Shown: piece by piece, positions 1 through 7,274 of the stretch
Layout of the letters: every line of letters starts with the position of its first letter
How positions within the stretch are numbered: the first letter of the stretch is position 1
NCBI GenBank assembly: GCA_030156305.1
Contig: JASGMZ010000115.1
Span: forward strand, 1-8,901
DNA from: Bacteroidales bacterium
GTDB lineage: Bacteria; Bacteroidota; Bacteroidia; Bacteroidales; UBA12077
Direction of reading: 5' to 3'
DNA length: 8,901 nucleotides
Position numbers and translations under genes: made by a program
Notes under the pieces: generated by a model
Told to the model about the DNA's origin: nothing
Seen by the model: the letters and a program-made list of their open reading frames with translations, nothing else
Databases searched by the model: none

Positions 1-93
1 GAATGGTTTTACCACAATAAATGCGAGCAGGTAGATTGTTAAAAAAACAATCATCATTAAAAAATGGAAAAACTTAATGATTACACCATTCAT
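1..93 (-). CDS. N-terminal fragment of an unidentified membrane protein (runs off left edge)
   Basis: An open frame starts at ATG 93 (complement) and stays open to base 1, giving 31 residues that begin MNGVIIKFFHF and continue with a long hydrophobic stretch (LMMIVFLTIYLLAFIVV) followed by KPF. This looks like a transmembrane helix or signal anchor close to the N terminus. Two further in-frame ATGs at 57 and 54 are alternative starts. No clear Shine-Dalgarno sequence is visible. Support for a real gene comes from a plausible Bacteroidota-type promoter just upstream (113-144) and from its place directly beyond the terminator of the previous leftward operon. The family cannot be named from so short a piece. 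Confidence 0.45.
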   Translation of the reverse strand, partial: MNGVIIKFFHFLMMIVFLTIYLLAFIVVKPF

Positions 94-112
94 AGTTAAA
101 GAGAATATTTTT

Positions 113-144
113 TAAAAATAAGTAAATCTCGAAAGAAAAACAAA
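113..144 (-). promoter_or_regulatory. Putative promoter of the partial left-edge gene
   Basis: On the minus strand TTTG (complement of 141-144) is followed after exactly 20 nt by TATTTTTA (complement of 113-120). The second element matches the Bacteroidota -7 consensus TAnnTTTG at all fixed positions but the last. The -33 element lies inside the U-tract of the upstream terminator, so termination and initiation would overlap. The start codon at 93 lies about 20 nt beyond the -7 element. Confidence 0.4.
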
Positions 145-165
145 AAGCCGGAAAAATCCGGCTTT
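136..165 (-). terminator. Intrinsic terminator of the bcp-recA-S9 peptidase operon
   Basis: AAAGCCGGA (144-152) and TCCGGCTTT (157-165) form a perfect 9-bp hairpin with an AAAA loop. On the minus strand the stem is followed by a T-rich run (TTTTTGTTTTTC), as in a Rho-independent terminator. On the plus strand only three T follow, so it mainly acts on leftward transcription. It lies about 120 nt after the peptidase stop codon. Confidence 0.85.
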
Positions 166-191
166 CAGTAAAATTATAGCTTAAATTTATT

Positions 192-227
192 CATCCGTTT
201 ATATTTTTAATTTTCAAAGGACGGATG
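192..227. repeat. Inverted repeat in the 3' UTR of the S9 peptidase gene
   Basis: CATCCGT (192-198) and ACGGATG (221-227) are perfect 7-nt inverted repeats around an AT-rich 22-nt loop. It sits between the peptidase stop codon and the terminator and has no U-tract of its own. It may be a minor RNA structure or chance. Nothing else is apparent in 166-283. Confidence 0.3.
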
Positions 228-283
228 GAGCTCGCCATGACATGATGAGTTACATTTGGGGTACAAACAATTCTTGCTTTATT

Positions 284-2413
284 TTAATCATTGTCGTGTG
301 TGTCAAAAATTTTGTCATGGCTCGGTTCATCATCTTTTAGCCATTTGTCGAGCCAGCTAAAAAATTCGCGCTGCCACAATATACCATTCTGCGGACGGAG
401 TACCCAGTGATTCTCGTTAGGGAAAAATAAAAATTTACTGGGTATACCTCTAAGTTGTGCTGCATTAAAGGCACTCATTCCCTGGGTATAAGCAATGCGA
501 AAATCCTTTTCGCCGTGAACTACCATAATAGGGGTATCCCATTGGTCAACAAATTTGTGTGGCGAGTTATCATATGTTTTTTTGTTGGATTTATCCCAGT
601 AAGGCCCTCCATAATCCCAGTTCACAAAGAACATCTCTTCGGTTTCGAGGTACATGGCTTCGAAGTTAAATATTCCATCGTGTGCAATAAATGCATCGAA
701 ACGGCCATCGTGATTTCCTGCAATCCAGAATACTGAAAAACCACCATAGCTAGCCCCTACAGCTCCCAGGTTGTGTTCGTCAACAAAAGGTTCTTTGGCT
801 AAGGCATCAATAGCGCTGAAATAATCTTTCATATTTTGTCCGCCATAGTCGCCTGAGATTTGCTCGTTCCATTCCTGTCCAAACGATGGTAGTCCTCGTC
901 GGTTGGGTGCAACAATAATATAATCGTTAGCAGCCATCATCTGAAAATTCCATCGATACGAGAAAAACTGGCTTACCGAACTTTGCGGGCCACCCTGGCA
1001 GTATAACAAAGTTGGATATTTTTTCTCGGGATCAAAATTAGGCGGATAAATTACCCATACCAACATATCTTTATTGTCGGTAGTCTTAATCCATCGTTCT
1101 TCCACATTGCCAAATTTTAGCTGGCCGAGGAGATTCTTATTTATAAAAGAAAGTTGGTTTTCTTCTCCTGTTTCAGGGTTAATGGCAAAAATTTCGGTAG
1201 GCATCGACATGCTCTGTTTGGTTCCAATCAGCCTCTCTTTACCAGGTATTACAGATAGATAGTTATGTATACCTTCGGTAATTTGTTTTATCTCTCCATT
1301 ATCAATATTCAGGTTATAAATCTGGAATCGTGCATGATAGTCGCTGGTAAAGTAGATGGATTTACTGTTATCGGCCCAAACAAGGCTATGTACATTTTGG
1401 TCGAAATTAGCGGTGTAATCTTTGCGTTCGCCGGTTGCAAAATCTAAAATAAATAAACGATTTTGGTCAGCTTCATATCCGTCTCTTTCCATGCTTTCCC
1501 AGGCAATCATTTCGCCATTAGGCGAATAAACCGGATTTTGGTCATATCCCATCAATCCGCCGGTTAGATTAATCGTTTTCTTTGTATCCAAATCATAAAC
1601 GTAAATTTCAGAATTGGTAGAAAGGGCATATTTTTTACCTGTCATCTTTTTGCAGGTATAAGCTACCTTTTTGCTATCCGGGCTCCAGTTAATTTGTTCC
1701 ATCCCTCCAAAGGGCTCCATGGGCGAGTCATAACGTTCGCCTTCCATAATATCTGTTGCATTTGTGATGGATGTCCCGTCATAGTCGGCAACAAAAATAT
1801 GACTGTAAGTATAATCGTGCCATTTGTCCCAGTGGCGGTACATTAAATCGGTTTCAATCCTTGCTTCTGCTTTTGGCAGGTCGGGATATAAATCATTTAC
1901 GGTTTGGTCGAGTTTTACATCTTTAATAAAAACAATCTTTTGCTGATCGGGTGAATATTTAAAGCCATTGATTCCTGCTTCAATAGAGGAAATTTGTTCA
2001 CGGTTTGTTCCGTCAGGGTTCATTTCCCAAAGCTGTAAGCTCCCATCTTCAGTACTCAAAAAACCTATCTTTTTACCGTCGGGCCGCCACTGAAGGGAAT
2101 ATTCGCCAGTTTTAGTATTGGTAATATTTGTGGCTTCGCCACCTTCGGCAGGTATAGTAAATATCTCGCTATTGCCGCTGTTTTGGTCTATATCATAAAA
2201 GGAAACGCCAAAAGCAATGGTTTTTTGATTGGGGGATAACTGAACACTACCCACTCGTCCAAACGACCATAAAACTTCAGGAGTCATTATTTCGGATGAA
2301 AGTTGAAGTGTATCTACCGGATTCCCGATTTTTGTTTTTACAGTTTTTTCATTAGAGCAGGAAATGATCAGTGTTATTAGGATTAATCCTGCAGTTAATT
2401 TTAATTTATGCAT
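284..2413 (-). CDS. S9 family serine peptidase (prolyl oligopeptidase/acylaminoacyl-peptidase type), lipoprotein
   Basis: The 709-aa protein is a secreted S9 peptidase that probably cleaves di- or oligopeptides at the cell envelope. The N terminus is a lipoprotein signal (hydrophobic residues 7-17, lipobox IISC, lipidated Cys19). Residues about 40-420 carry PD40/TolB-like beta-propeller repeats of the type 'LSPNQKTIAF', 'WRPDGKKIGFLS' and 'WSPDSKKVAYT'. The alpha/beta hydrolase domain covers about 435-700. It has an oxyanion-type QGGPQ (473-477) and a clear triad: Ser555 in GASYGG, Asp637 in GEKDFRIAY and His669 in NENHWVLRP, with the spacing usual for S9 enzymes. Length is normal for S9B/S9C members and the gene is intact. 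It starts 19 nt after recA and is probably co-transcribed with it. Substrate specificity (dipeptidyl versus acylaminoacyl) cannot be read from the sequence. Confidence 0.93.
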   Translation of the reverse strand: MHKLKLTAGLILITLIISCSNEKTVKTKIGNPVDTLQLSSEIMTPEVLWSFGRVGSVQLSPNQKTIAFGVSFYDIDQNSGNSEIFTIPAEGGEATNITNTKTGEYSLQWRPDGKKIGFLSTEDGSLQLWEMNPDGTNREQISSIEAGINGFKYSPDQQKIVFIKDVKLDQTVNDLYPDLPKAEARIETDLMYRHWDKWHDYTYSHIFVADYDGTSITNATDIMEGERYDSPMEPFGGMEQINWSPDSKKVAYTCKKMTGKKYALSTNSEIYVYDLDTKKTINLTGGLMGYDQNPVYSPNGEMIAWESMERDGYEADQNRLFILDFATGERKDYTANFDQNVHSLVWADNSKSIYFTSDYHARFQIYNLNIDNGEIKQITEGIHNYLSVIPGKERLIGTKQSMSMPTEIFAINPETGEENQLSFINKNLLGQLKFGNVEERWIKTTDNKDMLVWVIYPPNFDPEKKYPTLLYCQGGPQSSVSQFFSYRWNFQMMAANDYIIVAPNRRGLPSFGQEWNEQISGDYGGQNMKDYFSAIDALAKEPFVDEHNLGAVGASYGGFSVFWIAGNHDGRFDAFIAHDGIFNFEAMYLETEEMFFVNWDYGGPYWDKSNKKTYDNSPHKFVDQWDTPIMVVHGEKDFRIAYTQGMSAFNAAQLRGIPSKFLFFPNENHWVLRPQNGILWQREFFSWLDKWLKDDEPSHDKIFDTHDND

Positions 2414-2432
2414 GATGTTTTAATTATATGGT

Positions 2433-3458
2433 TTATTTTTCAATGGTTTTTACAAAAGATTCTTTAATCTTATTTTCTAACTCATCGGCTAGTTCAGGAT
2501 TATCTTTAAGGAGTTGTTTAACTGCTTCGCGCCCCTGTCCCAGTTTTGTTTCTCCATAGCTAAACCATGAACCACTTTTTTTCACAATATTTTGTTCAAC
2601 ACTAAGGTCAACAATTTCACCTACTTTTGAAATTCCTTCACCGTAAACAATATCAAACTCGGCTTTTTTAAAGGGTGGTGCCAGTTTATTTTTAACAATT
2701 TTAACACGGGTTCTGTTTCCCGAAACATCATCACCCTCTTTGATCTGGCCTATTTTTCGGATATCTATACGTACAGTAGCATAAAATTTAAGGGCATTAC
2801 CACCGGTTGTGGTTTCCGGGTTACCAAACATAACGCCAATTTTCTCACGCAGTTGGTTAATAAATATACAGCAGGTATTGGTTCGGTTTATATTGGCTGT
2901 AAGTTTTCGTAATGCTTGTGACATAAGGCGTGCCTGAAGCCCCATTCTTGAGTCACCCATTTCACCTTCAATTTCTGCTTTTGGCGTAAGAGCAGCTACC
3001 GAGTCAATTACAATAACATCAATGGCTCCTGAGCGAATCAGGTGATCGGTTATTTCTAAGGCCTGTTCTCCATTGTCGGGTTGTGAGATTAAAAGATTTT
3101 CTACATCTACTCCTAACTTTTCGGCATAAAAACGGTCAAATGCATGCTCTGCATCAATAATGGCAGCAATACCGCCTTTTTTTTGTGCTTCGGCAACAGC
3201 ATGTATAGCCAGTGTTGTTTTACCCGAGGATTCAGGCCCGTAAATTTCAATTACCCTGCCACGCGGAAATCCGCCTACACCCAAAGCCATGTCAAGAGAT
3301 ATCGATCCTGTAGAAATGGATGGTACATCAGCAATCGCTTTGTCGCCCATTTTCATGATGGCACCTTTGCCAAAATCTTTATCAATTTTGTCTAAGGTTA
3401 ATTGTAGCGCTTTTAGTTTTTCCTTATTAATATCCGTCTCTTTTTTTTCTTTTGTCAT
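2433..3458 (-). CDS. recA: Recombinase RecA
   Basis: RecA binds single-stranded DNA, catalyses ATP-dependent strand exchange in homologous recombination, and stimulates LexA-type self-cleavage in the SOS response of organisms that have it. All hallmark motifs are present in the 341-aa protein: Walker A GPESSGKTT (74-82), the catalytic Glu in IDAEHAFD (about Glu104), Walker B VIVIDS (about 148-153), loop L1 around EGEMGDSRMGLQARLMSQAL (164-183), and loop L2 with NPETTTGGNALKF (213-225). Length is typical and the frame is complete, with no intein or truncation. The N terminus is lysine- and glutamate-rich. It lies 18 nt after bcp and 19 nt before the S9 peptidase gene, so the three probably form one transcript. 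I see no LexA-box-like operator close upstream, though I would not reliably recognise the version used in this phylum. Confidence 0.99.
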   Translation of the reverse strand: MTKEKKETDINKEKLKALQLTLDKIDKDFGKGAIMKMGDKAIADVPSISTGSISLDMALGVGGFPRGRVIEIYGPESSGKTTLAIHAVAEAQKKGGIAAIIDAEHAFDRFYAEKLGVDVENLLISQPDNGEQALEITDHLIRSGAIDVIVIDSVAALTPKAEIEGEMGDSRMGLQARLMSQALRKLTANINRTNTCCIFINQLREKIGVMFGNPETTTGGNALKFYATVRIDIRKIGQIKEGDDVSGNRTRVKIVKNKLAPPFKKAEFDIVYGEGISKVGEIVDLSVEQNIVKKSGSWFSYGETKLGQGREAVKQLLKDNPELADELENKIKESFVKTIEK

Positions 3459-3476
3459 AATATATTTCTTTCTTAA

Positions 3477-3941
3477 TTAAATGTTTAACGATGTAAATAT
3501 TTGGTTGGTGTGGTCTTTGGTTTTTACTTTTTCAAAAATTTTTTCTATCGTCTGATCTTCAGCGATAATGTAAGTTTTTCGCAGAACACCTTTATATGTT
3601 TTTCCATACATTTTTTTCTCTCCCCAGGCATTGTATTGATTTAAGATCTTTTTGTCGGGATCTGATATTAATCTAAAAGGTAAATCGTGTTTGTCGATAA
3701 ATTTTTGATGAGAAATTTCATCATCCGGACTTACCCCAATAACATCCATCCCTTTATTTAAAAAGTCACTATAGTTATCACGTAAATTACATGCCTCGCT
3801 GGTACAGCCAGGTGTATTATCTTTGGGATAAAAGTAAAGGACAAGTTTTTTTCCTTTATACTGATCTAAATTTATTTCTTCGCCATTTTGATCAATACCT
3901 TTAAACTTTGGAGCTTTATCTCCTTCTTTCAATATTGCCAT
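3477..3941 (-). CDS. bcp: Thioredoxin-dependent peroxiredoxin, Bcp/PrxQ family
   Basis: This 154-aa cytoplasmic peroxiredoxin reduces hydrogen peroxide and organic hydroperoxides, using thioredoxin as reductant. It has the PrxQ signature: YFYPKDNTPGCTSEACNLRD with peroxidatic Cys46 and resolving Cys51 five residues later, the conserved Thr43, and the active-site Arg121 in GVLRKTY. There is no signal peptide. Length agrees with the family (about 150-160 aa). It is the first gene of the probable bcp-recA-S9 operon. An upstream -7-like element (TAATTTTA on the minus strand, 3963-3970) is one base off the Bacteroidota consensus, but I see no convincing -33 partner, so the promoter is unresolved. 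Confidence 0.97.
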   Translation of the reverse strand: MAILKEGDKAPKFKGIDQNGEEINLDQYKGKKLVLYFYPKDNTPGCTSEACNLRDNYSDFLNKGMDVIGVSPDDEISHQKFIDKHDLPFRLISDPDKKILNQYNAWGEKKMYGKTYKGVLRKTYIIAEDQTIEKIFEKVKTKDHTNQIFTSLNI

Positions 3942-3976
3942 AACTATGCTGTTTATGATTTGTAAAATTAAAAAAT

Positions 3977-3999
3977 AACATGAATAACATCATCATGTT
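3977..3999. repeat. Inverted repeat in the divergent intergenic region
   Basis: AACATGA (3977-3983) and TCATGTT (3993-3999) form a perfect 7-nt inverted repeat with a 9-nt spacer, 36 nt upstream of the bcp start. Its size and place would fit an operator for bcp or a small 5'-UTR hairpin. It is short and AT-rich, so chance is quite possible. The rest of the 207-nt intergenic region is AT-rich and holds only the promoter at 4089-4119. Confidence 0.3.
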
Positions 4000-4088
4000 T
4001 AATCGGATTGTTTTGATTTTTTATGAATTTTATTTACACTTTCAATTTACTATATTTTAAAAAATTAAAAAAGTAAATGATGTTTTTC

Positions 4089-4119
4089 TTTTACCCCAAG
4101 GGCAGGAATATTAAATTTG
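4089..4119 (+). promoter_or_regulatory. Putative promoter of the TPR/PD40/SPOR gene
   Basis: TAAATTTG (4112-4119) matches the Bacteroidota -7 consensus TAnnTTTG perfectly. A weak -33 element TTTT (4089-4092) lies 19 nt upstream. Transcription would start near 4125 and leave a 5' leader of about 25 nt before the ATG at 4149. Confidence 0.55.
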
Positions 4120-4148
4120 TACTAATTTAACTTATACGGTGTAAAATA

Positions 4149-6452
4149 ATGATGATTAAATGCAGGGTATATTGTTTTACTTTAAGTTTTATTTTGTTTG
4201 TTTTTACGTTAGATGCGCAAGCACAAAATGGCTCTTCTGAATTAAATGAATTAAAAACGGCATATATTAATGTAAAGCAGGGTAATTATTCCGATGCTTA
4301 TGCTTATTTCAAACAAATGCTTGAAATGTATCCCAAAGATCCTACGTATAATTATTATGCCGGAATTTGTTTATTATATATTGATCATAATGCAGAAAAA
4401 GCACTTCGTGCATTAAGATATGCATCAACACAGGATGTTCCCGATGATGTATATTTTTATTTAGGATTAGCATATCATCGAAATTATCAATTTAACGAAG
4501 CGTTAGAAAATTATTCCTGGTTTCAAGAAAGAGCCACCAAAAAACAGATTAATGATTATAACTTGGATAACTATATCTCTATGGCTCAAAATGGGTTGTA
4601 TTTAATTAAATATGGGAGAAATCTTTCCGTATACAGCCGGGAAAATATTGCAAAAGATACGTTTTATAAACAATATCAATTTAATGATTTGGATGGAAAG
4701 TTTATAGACAGGGATGTATTTTTTGATTTGGAAAAAGATTCTTTAGCTGAAAATACGGTGCTTTTTGTACCCAACGAACTGGAACGAAATGAAGTGTTAT
4801 ATTTTGCCGCTAAACATAATATCCGTGGCGATTACGACATTTACCGGATTACAAAATTGTCGGATACAAGCTGGAGTAAGCCCATAAATTTGGGTGAGGT
4901 TATTAATACTCCGTTTGATGAAAATTATCCATTTATACATTCCGACGGATCGACTTTATATTTTGCTTCGAAAGGGCATTACAGCATGGGAGGGTATGAT
5001 ATATATAAAAGCTCATGGGACTGGGACCGCCAAGTATGGAGCGAACCGGAGAATCTTGGATTTCCCATAAATTCACCTTTCGATGATATATTGTTCGTCC
5101 CATCAGCCAATAATAAGCTGGCAATGCTGAGCTCTAACAGAAACTGCAAAATGAATGAATATATGGCCTATAAATTTGACCCTGATTATTACTCGCCTTA
5201 TATCGAATTAAGTAGCCACGAAATGATTAAAGAGATGGCCGCTTTGAAGGTAAATGCCACCCTTGATTCCAGAGAAGGACATAAATCAAAAATTGCGGAA
5301 AGCAAAAAAACAGAATCATTTATCAAACCATCGCTTGAAAAAGATTTTTTGTATAAAGCGGAATACGACAGTTTAATGAACTTAGCACTGACTTATCAAC
5401 TGAAGGCCGACTCGCTCCGATGGATAATTGATGATAAGCGAAAACAGTTTGATCATACTCCCGACGGGCAAAGCAGAGCGAAGTTATCGAATCAAATTAT
5501 TGCCCTGGAACAGCAGGTTTATGTAACCCAAAAAAGTGCCGATAAGTGTTATCAGCGAGTTCGTGAGATTGAACAGCAAAATATGGCTTCGGAAAATATA
5601 ACCTACGGATTTTCAGGAGACGATCGTCGTGAGAAAGAAATCGATCAACCGAATCAAAACAATATAAAAAAGAAAAGGCAACATTTGGATGTTGCATTTG
5701 CACAAGACTCGTTGCACAAAATTCAATTTTATGCTGATAGAACCGAAGAAGCAGAAGAACCTTCGAGTGCATTTGGATTGAACATTAAATCTCCATCCCG
5801 ATATAACGCTGCAAATCCTATACCCGTTAATGAGCAATTACCTGAGGGAATTGTATATATGATTCAGTTGGGAGCCTTTAGCTCAGCTAAGAATCCGGCT
5901 GTTTTTAAAGGGTTAGAACCCTTATCAGCTATTAAAAAGACAAATAGTAATATCCTAAAATATTATGCCGGAAAATTCAGAACCATTCGTGAAGCCGAAA
6001 AAAATCTTCCACAAGTAAAAGCCAAAGGCTTTTCTGATGCCTATATTGTTGCTTTTCACAATGGTAAAATTATTCCGGTAAATAAGGCGGTAACATTAGA
6101 GGTTAAAAGCACTGGAAATAATTATTCAACTCCAATGAAAGCGCAAGTAAAAGAAGATGAACCTGAAAATATTGATAATCTTACGATTATTTACACAGTA
6201 AATTTGATATTAACCGATGCCGATTCAATATTTATTGATAAAATAAAAGCACTTATCCCTGAAACCAAAGATTTATATTTAGAGAAGCAAGTTAACCGGC
6301 ACAAAGTTACCATTAAATCATTTACTGATTTTAAGGAAGTTTTTGCATTAAAAAATAAAATTGAATCCATTGTGAATGAGGAAGTTGAGGTGTATGCTTA
6401 TTTTGCCGAACATCAAATTCCTTTAGATCAAGCCGTAAAAATGACTGAATAA
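4149..6452 (+). CDS. Secreted TPR - PD40 propeller - coiled-coil - SPOR domain protein
   Basis: This 767-aa protein has a signal peptide (residues 1-26, likely cleavage after AQA at 23-25). A helical TPR-like region follows at about 31-150 (for example NYSDAYAYFKQML, YPKDPTYNYYAG and YFYLGLAYHRNYQFNEALENY). Residues about 213-335 hold two clear PD40/WD40-like units with the repeated pattern LYFA-K...YDIY...W--P-NLG--INSPFD. A charged, partly coiled-coil linker covers about 395-530. A SPOR-type domain covers 567-645 (VYMIQLGAFSSAKNP ... KYYAGKFRTIREAEKNLPQVKAKGFSDAYIVAF), and a second, more diverged SPOR-like unit covers about 678-760. SPOR domains bind peptidoglycan glycan strands, so I infer a periplasmic, wall-associated role. 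The TPR/PD40 order recalls the OmpA-ended envelope proteins of this phylum (PorE-like), but no OmpA domain is present. The exact function is unknown. The start at 4149 is followed at once by another ATG. Confidence 0.88.
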   Translation: MMIKCRVYCFTLSFILFVFTLDAQAQNGSSELNELKTAYINVKQGNYSDAYAYFKQMLEMYPKDPTYNYYAGICLLYIDHNAEKALRALRYASTQDVPDDVYFYLGLAYHRNYQFNEALENYSWFQERATKKQINDYNLDNYISMAQNGLYLIKYGRNLSVYSRENIAKDTFYKQYQFNDLDGKFIDRDVFFDLEKDSLAENTVLFVPNELERNEVLYFAAKHNIRGDYDIYRITKLSDTSWSKPINLGEVINTPFDENYPFIHSDGSTLYFASKGHYSMGGYDIYKSSWDWDRQVWSEPENLGFPINSPFDDILFVPSANNKLAMLSSNRNCKMNEYMAYKFDPDYYSPYIELSSHEMIKEMAALKVNATLDSREGHKSKIAESKKTESFIKPSLEKDFLYKAEYDSLMNLALTYQLKADSLRWIIDDKRKQFDHTPDGQSRAKLSNQIIALEQQVYVTQKSADKCYQRVREIEQQNMASENITYGFSGDDRREKEIDQPNQNNIKKKRQHLDVAFAQDSLHKIQFYADRTEEAEEPSSAFGLNIKSPSRYNAANPIPVNEQLPEGIVYMIQLGAFSSAKNPAVFKGLEPLSAIKKTNSNILKYYAGKFRTIREAEKNLPQVKAKGFSDAYIVAFHNGKIIPVNKAVTLEVKSTGNNYSTPMKAQVKEDEPENIDNLTIIYTVNLILTDADSIFIDKIKALIPETKDLYLEKQVNRHKVTIKSFTDFKEVFALKNKIESIVNEEVEVYAYFAEHQIPLDQAVKMTE

Positions 6453-6517
6453 CATAAAAATTTAATATCTTTATATTGTTTTAAAATTGTATCTTAGTCT
6501 TTTTTAATTAAGGAACT

Positions 6518-6799
6518 ATGGGAAGCAGAAAAAAAACCGAAAAACATCAAAAGTTTGAAATTAATGAGAATTCCAAAAGGGATTTTTCGTTAATTTTACA
6601 TAATGATGATGTTCACGATTTTGATTTTGTAATTAATTCGCTTATCGATGTTTGTAATCACGATTCGGTTCAAGCCGAACAGTGTACTTTTTTGGTGCAT
6701 TATAAAGGAAAATGTGAAGTAAAAAAAGGGAAATACAGTCATTTAAAAAAAATGTATGATCAATTACAAAACAAAGGTTTAATTGTATCAATAGATTAA
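6518..6799 (+). CDS. clpS: ClpS-like ATP-dependent Clp protease adaptor
   Basis: This 93-aa cytoplasmic adaptor is expected to bind N-degron substrates (bulky hydrophobic N-terminal residues) and hand them to a Clp AAA+ unfoldase with ClpP. The basic, disordered N-terminal tail (1-20) precedes the ClpS core. The core has LILHNDDVHDFDFV, with the pocket residues Asn29, Asp30 and Asp31, then AEQCTFLVHYKGKCEV with the conserved His61, and ends in a short beta strand (GLIVSID). The position corresponding to Met40 of E. coli ClpS, a specificity gatekeeper, is Phe35 here. An AAGGA ribosome-binding-like sequence (6510-6514) lies upstream. The next gene begins one base after its stop codon. No clpA, clpC or clpP is in the window. 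Confidence 0.92.
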   Translation: MGSRKKTEKHQKFEINENSKRDFSLILHNDDVHDFDFVINSLIDVCNHDSVQAEQCTFLVHYKGKCEVKKGKYSHLKKMYDQLQNKGLIVSID

Positions 6800-6800
6800 T

Positions 6801-7268
6801 ATGTCATTAACAGCTATCATATTTTTAATCGTGTTGGGAATTATTTTATTCTTTATTGAGTTTTTAATTGTTCCCGGTGTTACCATTGCCGGAATTGCCG
6901 GAGCTATTTTAATTTTTATAGGCATTTATTTTGGATATAAAGAATACGGAACGCCAACAGGCCATTATATCCTTTTAGCAACAGCAGGAGTTTCTATTTT
7001 TTCTGTCGTATTTATGCTACGTGCAGGGACCTGGGAAAAGCTAATGCTTAACTCAAAGATTGAAAGTAAGTCAAGCTCATCGCTTGATAATGAGGTAAAT
7101 ATTGGAGATGTGGGCGAAACGGTAACCCGTCTTAATCCTTATGGGAAAGTGTTTTTAAACGAAAAATATTACGAAGCAAAATCATCAGGTTCATATATTG
7201 ATCCTAAGACAAAAATAGAAGTGAAAAAAATTGAACGATCATATATTATTGTAAAACCCTTAAATTAA
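6801..7268 (+). CDS. Short NfeD-like membrane protein (partner of FloA)
   Basis: A 155-aa integral membrane protein with three hydrophobic segments (about 3-24, 27-46 and 54-73), then a linker and a C-terminal NfeD OB-fold domain (about 98-155) with the typical GDVGETVTRLNPYGKVFLN and IEVKKIERSYIIVKPL. It is the short NfeD type without the N-terminal ClpP-like serine protease domain of long NfeD proteins. Short NfeD proteins are commonly encoded next to flotillin-like genes and are thought to work with them in membrane microdomains. The same pairing is seen here, with floA starting 6 nt after the stop. It begins 1 nt after clpS, so translation of the three genes is probably coupled. Confidence 0.93.
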   Translation: MSLTAIIFLIVLGIILFFIEFLIVPGVTIAGIAGAILIFIGIYFGYKEYGTPTGHYILLATAGVSIFSVVFMLRAGTWEKLMLNSKIESKSSSSLDNEVNIGDVGETVTRLNPYGKVFLNEKYYEAKSSGSYIDPKTKIEVKKIERSYIIVKPLN

Positions 7269-7274
7269 AATATT

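Noticed and set aside
194..239. 15-codon minus-strand mini-frame (MASSIRPLKIKNING) after the S9 peptidase gene
   Set aside because: Very short, no ribosome-binding site or promoter, and its end overlaps the 192-227 inverted repeat; chance is the simpler explanation.
455..1447. Three plus-strand open frames (60-93 codons) opposite the S9 peptidase gene
   Set aside because: They lie wholly antisense to a gene with intact domains and catalytic triad and show no recognisable protein features of their own.
3144..3480. Plus-strand open frames opposite recA
   Set aside because: They are antisense to the most conserved part of recA, so the open frames are explained by codon bias on the real strand.
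4933..5837. Minus-strand open frames inside the TPR/PD40/SPOR gene
   Set aside because: Short, overlapping each other and antisense to a continuous 767-codon gene with clear domains; no signal of coding.
6490..6497. TATCTTAG as a -7 promoter element before clpS
   Set aside because: It has one mismatch to TAnnTTTG and no TTTG at the right distance upstream, so I cannot support a separate clpS promoter; read-through from the upstream gene is equally possible.
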